From Cercis canadensis (lineage: Eukaryota; Streptophyta; Magnoliopsida; Fabales; Fabaceae): DNA of 64,000 nt. Below, in pieces: positions 9,735 to 19,447 of this stretch. A model generated the notes under the pieces. The model ran no database searches, had not been told where the DNA came from, and worked only from the letters and a program-made list of their open reading frames with translations. Within the stretch, counting starts at the first letter, position 1. Each line of letters begins with the position of its first letter. Location of the stretch: the NCBI GenBank assembly GCA_003255065.1, contig QAOA01001508.1, positions 1 through 64,000 of the forward strand, in the 5' to 3' direction. The position numbers and the translations under genes were made by a program.

Positions 9735-11183
9735 TTTCAAAGATAATACATTCCGATCTCATAAAGTAATGATTCCATAATTATATATCTTACAAAAGAT
9801 CTTACAAAAGCAAATTAAAAGTGAAAAAGCAAAAGTTATTCGTTAATTTCTTATATCTTATGAAATCAGATTATTGTTGTACTATCGATTAGAGAGAATA
9901 AATGCCAGTTTCATGTTTAGTGAAATCAACGAGAGAGTTCTTCTTTTGGAATGCAGATGCTTAGCTTCTTCGGGCTTGTCTCTTTTGATACAATCTAGCT
10001 TCTAATACCTCCTATTGGGTTGAGGTTCAGTAAAGTCCTTTAGAAATTCAGTAAAATCCTATTTCGCTAGTTTAGATATAACATATGTCAGGAGTGTTGA
10101 AATACATATATATATTTATATCTTTTGAATAGAGAGTATTAAAAAGCATATGCAATAAAACAATTTTTGCATTGATATGTGCACATTTTCTTATTCTGTC
10201 TATTTTATTTACTCGATTTTGGAAAAAAAACAAAATTTACATACTTTACCAATCAATTTACATTTATTTTACAATTTTATAATTGAAGACTGACAAATTA
10301 CATAAAAAAATGTGATAGTTTCAGAGATTGATTTTATTGGTTCATCTAATCACTATATATACTTAAAAAAAAAAATTTACGNAAAAAAAATTTACGAGTA
10401 AAGTTATCTATAGATATTGTATTCACACTCTCTCTTTTTGCTTTTTTTATTTCTCTTCTCTCTCCATAAATTTACTTTCTTTGTTTAATTAGCTCTGTAC
10501 GAGTTTGCAACTAGTAAAAAAAAAGCAAATGCAATAGCTTAAATATTGGGTAATAAATGTATTACATGGATTTAAGTTTTGTACTTTCTGAAATTTTGTG
10601 TATTGGTCAGTAGTGTCTGAAAGCTTTGGATTGACTAGCGGAAGCAGATCAAGATGAAGATGAAGTTCTGCATAGGGATGCTTACCTGGAACAATCTCAA
10701 GCCGTTGGACTAGGAGTGGCGTAGTATCCTAAGTTGAGTACACGTGCTGCTATCCTTCCTCCCTCCTTTTAATCTCTGCTTCCATTCATGGATTTCTCCT
10801 CCAAATATAGTCAAGTTTAGAGAGAGATAAACGCTCACTCGCTCACTCTAATTTATTTTTCCTTTCCCTTGGCTTGTTCATCGCCATCATTAGCAACAAA
10901 GGTAACAGAACTCTTCTCCACCTCTTAAAGTTTGATTTTTTCTTCGAAACTCAACTACTAAAGAAGCTAGTAGCATGTCGAGGCAAAGAGCCAACGAATA
11001 TTTTTTTGTTTAAAAGGATACTCAAGCCCCTAAATGTAGTGCTATATATATTATGCAATATGCATGCATGCGCTCTCATCCTCTTAATCATTTAACAAAC
11101 AAACTCACTTCTTTCTACACAGTTCACTAGCTCAGTCCGTAGTCTCTTATATATATATCATTCAGGGCTATATATATATATAT
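9735..11183. other. AT-rich spacer and upstream region of the aquaporin gene
   Basis: Mostly AT-rich without a convincing gene. A single N is at 10382, beside a repeated A8-TTTACG tract. From about 10740 the sequence becomes C/T-richer and may hold the aquaporin leader. A (TA)n run at 11170-11185 touches the aquaporin start codon. Confidence 0.5.
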
Positions 11184-12530
11184 ATGGGAAGTAAGGAGCA
11201 GAAGCCGGAATCACTGCTCGGTACCGAGCTGCTCTCTGACTCGTCCTTTTATAGGGATGTCATTGCTGAGTTCGTTGCCACGCTCTTATTCTTATATGTC
11301 ACTATTTTGACTGTGATTGGTTACAAAGCTCATAGCAATGATACCTGTGGCGGAGTTGGCATTCTCGGCATTGCTTGGTCCTTCGGTGGCATGATTTTCA
11401 TCCTTGTTTACTGCACTGGTTAGCTTCCTAGCACAAGTTCAACTCCCAAAATATAGAAAAAGGATTATTGATGGTTTACTCTTCTCAGAACTTGAGATGT
11501 AGAGAGTGCACATTGATCATATTATTGCCTATCTATATGTAAAAAAGCAGTAAATAAATAATTAAGAGGGGATCGAATCCAGACATCAAAATCCTTGATT
11601 CTTAAGTAGTTGGCGTTGTCAAAATAATGGTTTGCCAGTTCTTAATTTTTTGAAATGCATGCATACATGCAGGTGGGCACATCAACCCGGCAGTGACGTT
11701 TGGGATGTGCTTGGCAAGGAACGTGTCACTAATTAAAGGTGTGGTATATATAGTGGCCCAGTGCTTGGGGGCCATATGTGGGTGTGGGCTAGTCAAGGTT
11801 TTCCACAAGGCTTACTATAACAAGTATGGTGGTGGTGCCAATCAAGTGGCTCATGGGTATAGCAAAGGCGCAGCTCTGGGTGCTGAGATTGTTGGTACCT
11901 TTATTCTTCTCTACACCGTCTTCTCTACTACTTATCCCATCAAAACAAAGGATACCACCACAAGAAAGGAGGCTACTGATCTCACCAAAATAAAGGATAT
12001 TTATGTTCCGGTAAGTACCCTATCCATCCCCTAACCCCTACATATATACATCAAATTCAAATTAACTATATATTCTATCTAGACGTACAAGTATTATTTA
12101 ATATTCATTTTCTTTTGTTTTCTCCATCACAAGAACAATTTATTTATATGTGGATCCATGCATGTTGTTGTGAATAACATATACAGGCGTTGAAACCACT
12201 TGCAATTGGATTCGCGGTGTTTATGGTTCACCTGGCCACCATCCCTATCACCGGCACCGGTATTAATCCGGCTAGGAGCTTTGGACCTGCAGTGATGTAC
12301 AACAAGGCCAAAACATGGGATGATCACGTATGCATCTCCTTTCATACTTGCCCTTTCAATTAATTTTTTTTTTTTTTTTNATTTTTTGTTTTTTTCTTTT
12401 ATAAACTGAAAAGTAACGTTTCAATTTCAATATATTGGTTTAGTGGATCTTCTGGGTGGGACCCTTCATTGGTGCTTCCATTGCTGCAATCTACCACGAA
12501 TACGTCTTGGGAGTTCAAGAGGCCAAATAA
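11184..12530 (+). CDS. Divergent plasma-membrane aquaporin (PIP-like)
   Basis: Four exons are supported by frame: 11184-11418, 11673-12010, 12187-12327 and 12444-12530, giving 266 residues. PIP family members form water channels in the plasma membrane. Both NPA motifs are present (HINPAV at 81-86, GINPARS at 216-222). The aromatic/arginine filter residues F36, H206, T215 and R221 are retained, as is the loop A Cys (DTCGG). Departures: the usual AGIS before GGHINP is missing, so loop B is four residues shorter and lacks the regulatory Ser. Loop D is about 14 residues longer. The conserved loop D His is Tyr189. The tail ends at VQEAK without the usual phosphorylated Ser region. The N-terminus is short. 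No stop or frameshift occurs, so it may be active. An alternative is early-stage decay. Confidence 0.85.
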
Positions 12531-12835
12531 AGCTCTAGCTATTGCTAGGCTCTCTTACTAGAATATTGTTTGAGGGGAGGATTTATGTATTTTCTCTTTT
12601 TTTTTTTTTTTTTTGGTGATGAGAATTAGTGTGTGTTTGGATGAGGTATTTATAGAGTGTAATGTATTTTTAGAGTGTATTTAAAATACTTATTTTGAAA
12701 TACTCTGTTTGTATAATTTTTTAAGGTATTTTTAAAATTACAGTATATTTTTTTAGTGACTTTCAATGTATGAATAGAGTGTATTTTAAATTCACTAAAA
12801 ATAGAGTGTATTTCAAATTATTTTTTTTCCTCCTC

Positions 12836-13475
12836 CAGCCCCCGATACCCCTCCTTCTTCCTCAAGCTTTTGCGTTGACTTGGTCTGTACTTCAGCTCTT
12901 GTCATAGGCTCTGCTCTGGGTATCTCTGTTTACTATTTCTACACCTTAGGGGCTGTTGCTCTTGTTGCTTTCTTGTTCTTCCCCAAAATTCACGAGCAAA
13001 CAAGAAAGAGCTTCAAGGACCTCAAAATTGATTTCCACTCCCCAGGAAATTCCCCTATCAAGGCTTTTCCACATGCCTGAATCAATGCTTGATAGAGATG
13101 AGTCTGCTTACCAGGACTTCGTATATTTTTGTAACCATCTTCCCAAATCGAATGGAATTTTAGACAACATGTTTGAATAGTTGGAATCCATAGCAGTTAA
13201 GACAATTGCAGAGGGTGTTTGCTTCCCAGACCTAAAATAAACTTCCCCAATTTACCATATTGGACCTCTGATCATAGAGGCAAATGATCGAACAGATGGT
13301 GTACAATCAGAAACTTGTACCCAAAATTATTTTTCTTGGCTTGACAAGCAACCCAGCAGAATCGTCCTCTATGTAGAGCAGCATCTGAATAGGAACGTAT
13401 TGGTGGAAGGCATGAAATGGCTATTCGTGTGGAGTAAAGAAAGCCCCCGATCCTCCCCCTCCCTTAGCCTCCGAA
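12836..13475 (+). pseudogene. UGT88-type UDP-glycosyltransferase fragment
   Basis: Pieces in two frames align in order with the middle of UGT88-family enzymes: [31 protein letters not shown], then [36 protein letters not shown] and FSWLDKQPSR. Weaker matches continue to about 13475. A frameshift lies near 13070 and stops follow at about 13178 and 13238. The N-terminal acceptor region and the C-terminal PSPG donor-binding box are missing. The piece starts right after an AT-rich repeat and cannot encode an enzyme. Confidence 0.82.
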
Positions 13476-14134
13476 ATTCATTTCAAATTCTTCTTCTTTT
13501 CAGGGTGTCTTGACTTTGAGGAGGGAGTGAGAACCAAAGAGAGTTGTTCTTCAGATGGGTGTCGCGCTGTGCAATTGAAGATTCCATAGCCTTGATTTCT
13601 ATTTTCTCTTAATTCTATGAGGATCTATTTTCTGTGAAAAGGAAAGACATAAAATTTTGTGTTTATAAATGGGAATAGGACAGCATCTCTTGTGTTCTGT
13701 TTTCGTGCAGCTGCAATTTTTAATTCATAGCTGCTGGATTAACTTATTTCAAAGCCTCCATTTGATGCTTTTAATGTAAATCCTTATGAAGGACAAATTA
13801 TATGAATATTTTTTTTTTTTATAAGTTTTTTTCTTATATTTTTCTTTTAGGCCAAGTCTACAATACCAATTGATAAAAATGGGTATCAGTGCAAAGCCTC
13901 TTTATAATCGTTGAATTTTCATTCAATGGTCTAGATTGTGTTTAGTGCTACTTGAAGAACCAATTTTAAGAAATGCAACAATATGACCCAATATTTTTAT
14001 AAAATTATGCAATGACCCCAGCTTTGTTCATCGGTCTATGCTTTCATCGCTTCCATAAACCATCTCCGATCCTCCTCACTAAAGAATCACAAAGGAAACT
14101 AAATCAGAATGAAAGCTGATTCTCTCATGTTTAA

Positions 14135-14239
14135 GACTTCCTACGATTCACAACAACTGTGGTTGCATCCTCTAGTATAGCCTTGTATGCAGTACCAAAT
14201 GTTCCCTTGCCCAGTACCTCAGCAGAAGCTTTCGATGTG
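14135..14239 (-). pseudogene. LRR receptor-like kinase fragment (glycine-rich loop)
   Basis: The minus strand reads [20 protein letters not shown], then [12 protein letters not shown]. This matches the [17 protein letters not shown] segment at the start of the kinase domain in LRR-RLKs of the At2g26730/At5g58300 type, and the VVVKRLK strand, whose Lys is replaced here by Asn. The match ends at both sides without a kinase core. It is a short captured or decayed exon piece. Confidence 0.75.
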
Positions 14240-14335
14240 AATAATATCCAAATGAACTAATCATAACACAGAGAAGGAACATATAGTACAATTTTTTTTT
14301 CTGTTAAAGAAACCAACAATTATTATAGAACCAAA

Positions 14336-14920
14336 AAATAATTAACATTCCAACAGTGTCGTCAGCTACAGCTTCTTCATCAGATCAATTCAAACTAAAA
14401 TGAGAAATTAGGTAGAGAAAAAGCCTTCAAAACACCACGCCATAGCACCCAGGCTTTTCCTCAAACACCACTCGCAACAATGGGAGATCAAATTGGGACT
14501 CTTGAGGGAAAGAAAGGGGCAAGAAATAAAAGCATACCCAGAAAAAAGGAGAGAGAGGATTACCTATACACAAAATCTGAAATTTGAATTCATCTTTCTG
14601 GATCTGCTCCATTCCTCGTCTCTCTGNAATAAATTAACATTCCAACAGTGTCGTCAGCTACAGCTTCTACATCAGATCAATTCAAACTAAAATGAGAAAT
14701 TAGGTAGAGAAAAAGCCTTCAAAACACCACGCCATTGCACCCAAGCTTTTCCTCAAACACCACTCGCAACAATGGGAGATCAAATTGGGACTCTTGAGGG
14801 AAAGAAAGGGGCAAGAAATAAAAGCATACCCAGAAAAAAGGAGAGAGAGGATTACTTATACACAAAATCTGAAATTTGAATTCATCTTTCTGGATCTGCT
14901 CCATTCCTCGTCTCTCTGGT
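14336..14920. repeat. About 291-bp direct repeat around a single N
   Basis: 14336-14626 and 14628-14920 are nearly identical (for example CTTCTTCATC versus CTTCTACATC, ATAGCACCCAGG versus ATTGCACCCAAG). A lone N at 14627 separates them. No gene is recognised in the unit. The pattern fits two overlapping contig ends or haplotype contigs placed side by side. Confidence 0.85.
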
Positions 14921-15114
14921 GCTCTCACACGATACTCATCTTAGCTAGAAAATCCTCTTTTTAATCGAACCCATAGCTGCATAGCAATTATACTTGGGGC
15001 ATAATTTTCCAACGGATTACGCTAAGTTTATTCCAGTTGATTGTTGATCCCACCTGGACCACTCCTAGCAGCTCTGGCTAACCAAACAAAACTCTCATGA
15101 GCTAACTTATTACA

Positions 15115-15234
15115 ATCCGTGAGCCCCGCAAGAAGAATCGGATCTGGCTAGGCACCTTCGCCACGCCAGAGATGGCAGCTCGTGCCCATGACGTTGCCGC
15201 ACTCAGTATTAAACTCAACTCAGCCATTAAGATC
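15115..15234 (+). pseudogene. AP2/ERF domain fragment
   Basis: Forty codons read [33 protein letters not shown], then NSAIK. This is the second and third strands and the helix of an AP2/ERF DNA-binding domain of the DREB/ERF type. The N-terminal RGVR strand is missing upstream, and the reading departs from the family after NSAI. The fragment is plus-stranded with no start codon or promoter. GA-rich low-complexity sequence follows at 15370-15435. Confidence 0.8.
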
Positions 15235-15779
15235 GAAACAAACGGTGGCCATGGGACAGCGGCGCTAGCATGACGGTCAAAAAACTGAGTGAAAGATGAG
15301 AGAGAAAGGACCAATTGAAGGCCCCGGGGCCGGAATGCGGAGAAGCATCGTTGGCGAGGAAGTGGGTCAGAATCTGAGTAGAGAGAGGGGAAGAGAGAGA
15401 GAGGGAGAGAGGGAGAGGGGGGAGAGAGAGAAGATGGTGTATGTTTTTGGTTAGTGGAGAAATAAATGTAAATTAATAAATTTTTTTGGGTCAAAATATA
15501 ATTAATCATTTATAGTTAATATTAAGTCATCAAATCTGAACCATACACGTAATTTAATCTCAGCCATTTAAGAGACTTTGCACTGGTGCCCATTTTCATT
15601 AATAGGTATTGTAGACTTGGCCTTTCTTTTATTGATTTAAGAATGTGATTTGAAGGGACCTTGTAATGTCTATCAATAGCTTTGAATATTATTGTTAAAT
15701 TACTCCTTTTATAATAGAGTGGATCCAAACAAAATATTTTATAAATACATGTATTTGAAATACTATATTTCAATTACAT

Positions 15780-17575
15780 GTATTTGAAATACATAATAAT
15801 TGTCAAATACCCCATCTAAACACAACCTTAATGTATTTTTATGTGGTGGTGAAGGAGACTTGTATTTGTGTGCATGGTGCAGGATTGGTATTTATACGTC
15901 TTTATTTACATGAATTTCTAGTGGGCACTAAGATACAATTTAATAAAAGTCATTGTTTGTGTGTTTTTGGCATTACTTGCTTTAATGAAAAGCTGTCTCA
16001 CAAGTCATTAAAATTGATCTAGTGACAACAAAATTTAAATAGTTTACAGAATGTTAGAAGTTTTAAGTCTCCATGTTTAAGCCTCCATGCTATTATGTAT
16101 AAAAAATAAAAAATATATACCTCACTAACCAAGCTATTATTGATTGGATATTTTATTCTGCAGGTTCCGTTTCTTAAACGATCAGAAAGAAAGTTTCCGA
16201 AGTGAAATGTCATTTGCGACATAAAAAAAAGAGTGAAATGTTGTGTTTGCATGTGGATACTCTCTTTACCTTCGAACAATAGCACGTCCACCCGCAAACA
16301 TTTCGCAAGGTCACTTCCAAATTAAGTCACGCTTTGGCTTTCCCATATTTGATTAATTTTCCAGATCAAGTACCTTAATAATGTAATTTTGTATCTTATT
16401 TACACAAATATAATAGTTTTGAGACTATTTTTTTTATTACAGTAATTTTAATTCTTTTATCATTTTTTTTTTGAACAATCAAGAGAGGGAAGAAATTTGG
16501 CATCATTGAGTTTCACAATTGAAAAGATTGCGACACCTAACACAGCCAACCAAATTCATATTGCGACACTCCACATATGATGTAAGGCGAAATTGCCACA
16601 CTCCACATAGCACTCAAAAGGCTAATTTGCGGCACTTCATTATGGACAAAATTGCGACACAAGCCAGTTTTGCAAGCCAAATTGCAGCACTCCACATAGG
16701 GACTCAAAAGGCCAATTTGCAACACGAAATTGCGACACAAGCCAATTCTGCAAGCCAACTTTCAACATATTAAGAATTTCACAATTTTCACATCCAAGTG
16801 TCGCATATTGCCAAATTTCAACACATTAAAGGGTCCAAATTGCCAAGTAGTGACACATAAGGGAGTTTCGCAAAATGCAAGAGAAGTGTCGATTTCGACA
16901 CATCAAAGTATAATAGCAAATAGCAGAGTGAACCTGAGGAGCATTTATGGATTCAAATTCCCATCAAAATTATCAACACCAACAACCCAATTTTGGGTTA
17001 CTTCGGTTTTGCTCTGCCCCAAGTTCATTTCTCGCAAATTTCACAGAAGCTCTTGATTCTAGTGGCAATAAGGGCAATCCATGGGAGAATTCTGAATCCA
17101 AGAGATTAATTTCTAGATTCGTAAATTACAGTGACAACAGCGATTCGAAGTTGCCAAGTTTCTAGGAATTAGAGGATAAACCTTCCAAAGCACGGAAGAA
17201 GCTTCTCTGAACCTTACGAACTCACTCTCAACAAGCCTATTCTGGGTTGCCTCCTCATTATCCAAGGCACAATTATACTACAAGTTCCCCCATGGATAGC
17301 TCCTTTGGACTCGGGGTTTCAATGGGAATGGCTCAGGAAACGCAATCCAAAAGCTTTGGTTCGCATATTCTCAGGCAAAGTGGAATGCCACAATACACCC
17401 CTTGTGGAGTGCCGCAATTTTGCCCTTACCCCTGTTTAGTGCCTCAATTTCACATTTTGTTGAGTGCCGCAATTTGAACGTGGGTGAGTGATGAGTGCTA
17501 CAACTTGAACTTGGGTGGTTGTGTTGGGTGTTGCAAACTCCCCGATTGCTACACTTAATAGTGCCAAATTTCTTT
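15780..17575 (-). repeat. Right arm of the 1.75-kb inverted duplication
   Basis: Inverted copy of 4322-6070. It runs from the GTGTTTAGATGGGG motif near 15825 through the shared flank (15830-16370) to the second bHLH-bearing element. The spacer between arms is about 9.7 kb and holds the aquaporin and most gene fragments. Confidence 0.85.
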
Positions 17576-17720
17576 TTTCTCTTTTTTGTTTAGAAAAAGA
17601 AATGATGAAAAAGATCAAACTACCATGATTAAGAAAATAGTTTCAAAATTATTATATTTATGTAAATAAGATCCAAAATTATATTATATTTGTGTAAACT
17701 ATTATATCAAGCTACCTAAT
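16345..17720 (+). mobile_element. Long-TIR element carrying a bHLH fragment, copy B
   Basis: This is the more complete copy. The left flank 16370-16500, reverse complemented, aligns with 17560-17690: TGCCAAATTTCTT, a diverged AATGATRAAA stretch, and GTAAATAAGATMCAAAATTA. The inverted similarity therefore spans about 130-200 bp at each end, with AAGAAATTTGGCA inside. The interior contains GCAATTTGG-type repeats on both sides of the bHLH piece. No transposase frame is present. Long TIRs plus a host-gene insert suggest a Pack-MULE-like element. Confidence 0.65.
16936..17376 (+). pseudogene. bHLH transcription factor fragment, copy B
   Basis: The plus strand reads MDSNSHQNYQHQQ, GLLRFCSAPSSFLANF, ESKRLISRFVNYS, a stop after KLPSF, ELEDKP, then GLPPHYPRHN, SSPMDSSFGL and KSFGSHILRQS. 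It matches the same bHLH122/130-like N-terminal region as copy A, with different disabling changes. The DNA-binding domain is absent. The fragment is flanked by the element's subterminal repeats. Confidence 0.7.
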
Positions 17721-18740
17721 CCAATGTACTACGTTAGTTAAGAGTGTGTGTGTTTTTTTTTGTTAGTAAGTATGGATCTAATTTCGTTCGAAAATTAAAA
17801 TAATTATAATTTTTTATCTCCCAACAATTTAGGTAAGAGTGTTTGATAATAGTATTTATTGCTCTATTTAGCATTTACAAGAGAACTAATTAAATAAAAT
17901 ATCAAGAGTGGTTTCCCCATAGGCCATAGCAGTCTACGTCTCCCTTATTGTCAAAAATAAATAACAATTCAGCATTCCTTTGCTATTGTTAAATTATTGT
18001 ACTTTATGTGGAACAAATTGTCAAATAAGAGATTATGCAAGATTTGTCTCCTTTTCCAATAGTTTTCAACATATTTGTTTTGTCTCGTTAGCAATTATAT
18101 TATTATTATTATTATTATTATTTTACTTTGTTGGTTGCTTCAAGCATCCAAATATCAATTGAGTGTGGTTTATTAGCTTAGCATTTCTTGGTTTATTATT
18201 CTTCTGCCTTTTGTTCCATGATTCCATTCAGCTGGTAATGACTCTCTCTTCTCCTTGACTCCTTACTATAGCTGCTCAACAGAAAAAACCGGAGAAGTTA
18301 TCATACCACAGAATCAGATATGCTACTTGATCTATTAATTTTAGCTAGTTTTTTGAAGACAGAGTACAAGAAAACAATAATTTTGTTTACGGAGTCATGT
18401 GTCTTTCTGGAATAACCATGAATATGTGTATCCTACGAAATGTTGAATCCCATATACAAAAGTCATAGTTAATTAATTTATTGGACACCCAAGTTGTTCT
18501 CTAATCTTCAGTCTCTTAAGTAAGTCTGTGTTGAGATTAGGATTTTTCATGTTTGTTTTCATGCACTAGCAACTTTAGTTATATTTTCATGGCAAATGAC
18601 TTGATGGTGAATACAAGGAAACCCAGTGGTTGAACCAAAAGCTGAGAAGAGCCCTCAAGGAAATTGGACTACGTACAAAGAGTAGAGAGGTATACTACTC
18701 CAACTGCACTATCTTAACAAGTGAAGATAGGCAAACAATG
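17720..18740. other. AT-rich intergenic stretch with an (ATT)n microsatellite
   Basis: No credible gene is seen. A TAT/ATT trinucleotide run lies at about 18096-18122. Confidence 0.55.
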
Positions 18741-18742
18741 AG

Positions 18743-18985
18743 CTAACAAAATTGCTCAGAATCATCAAAAGTGTTGAGTGCAATTTCAGAAGGTTGCCAA
18801 ACTTTACCATTGAATACTTGGTCATTCCTCTCTTGATTTCCTTTAAAACTTGAAACCAGCCACACCCACCAGTCTCTTATATTTAAGTGAGGAAGAATGG
18901 CTGCTCTTAGACTAAGAGAGGACAACAACCATACTTGGTTAGATTTGGCACAGTTCAAAAATAAAGTGAGTTTAGAATTCTTCAT
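18743..18985 (-). pseudogene. LINE C-terminal fragment
   Basis: An 80-codon minus-strand frame contains DWWVWLVSSFKGNQERNDQV and FNGKVWQPSEI. This pattern (WW...R-N-D-x-V-F-N/x-K) is common between the zf-RVT and RNase H regions of plant LINE proteins. It is short and isolated. It is distinct from the LINE at the window start. Confidence 0.5.
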
Positions 18986-19447
18986 CTAAACTACATGAAG
19001 CACAAGTGTTGTTGCTGATGGAAACTATTCTTTTGTGAAATAATTCTGCCACAATTTAATTTGAGTGTGTAAAAAAAGTTTAATAGGTTGAATTAAAATT
19101 ATAAAATGACACTACTCCTTAGTGCTTACCTTTAAACAGGGACCCACAGATCCAAATATGCAGGCCTCTTGCAATGACCCAAGGAGAACGTGAACGGCAC
19201 TCATTCAATCATGCTTCAATGTACGGCTGAAAACAGTTGGTATACATTTGCACCATCATAACGGTCATCCGCAGTGGTCCCCACTTACCTCTTTCTCTTC
19301 TCTCTTTCCCTTTGCTTTCTATTTTCCTGCCACTATTTATGCTCCTCTTCTTCAAACCACAGTTTTTCGGGAGAGACAGAGAACCAGCCAAAGCAAAAGA
19401 AAAAGAAGAAGAAAGAAGGGAATCTAATCCAACCTTGTAGATCCAAA

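Larger units (their letters stand above)
8120..9735. mobile_element. Non-autonomous TIR element enclosing an EF-1alpha fragment
   Basis: The left arm (about 8140-8402) and right arm (about 9472-9733) are inverted copies. Shared features are ACAATTTAGTC, GTCCGTTAATGA versus ATCCGTTAATGA, a CACGT/GACGTGGC cluster, and a long CT-rich run ending CTCTCTCATT, which appears as GA-rich sequence at 9472-9545. The arms are about 260 bp. The interior holds a 157-bp tandem duplication and the EF-1alpha piece, with no transposase. This is the layout of a gene-capturing TIR element. Class assignment is inferred. Confidence 0.6.
12628..15832. mobile_element. Possible large non-autonomous element with three gene fragments
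   Basis: GTGTTTGGATGAGGTATTT occurs at about 12634 on the plus strand. Its near-match GTGTTTAGATGGGGTATTT occurs on the minus strand ending about 15826. Both are followed inward by similar TGTATTT / AAATAC / TTGAAATA stretches over roughly 100 bp. Inside lie the UGT88, receptor kinase and ERF fragments. No transposase is seen. A target-site duplication was not found, so the pairing of these two ends is tentative. Confidence 0.35.

Noticed and set aside
15102..15509. Minus-strand 135-codon frame rich in Ser/Pro
   Set aside because: It is antisense to the ERF fragment and the GA-rich tract. No family resemblance.
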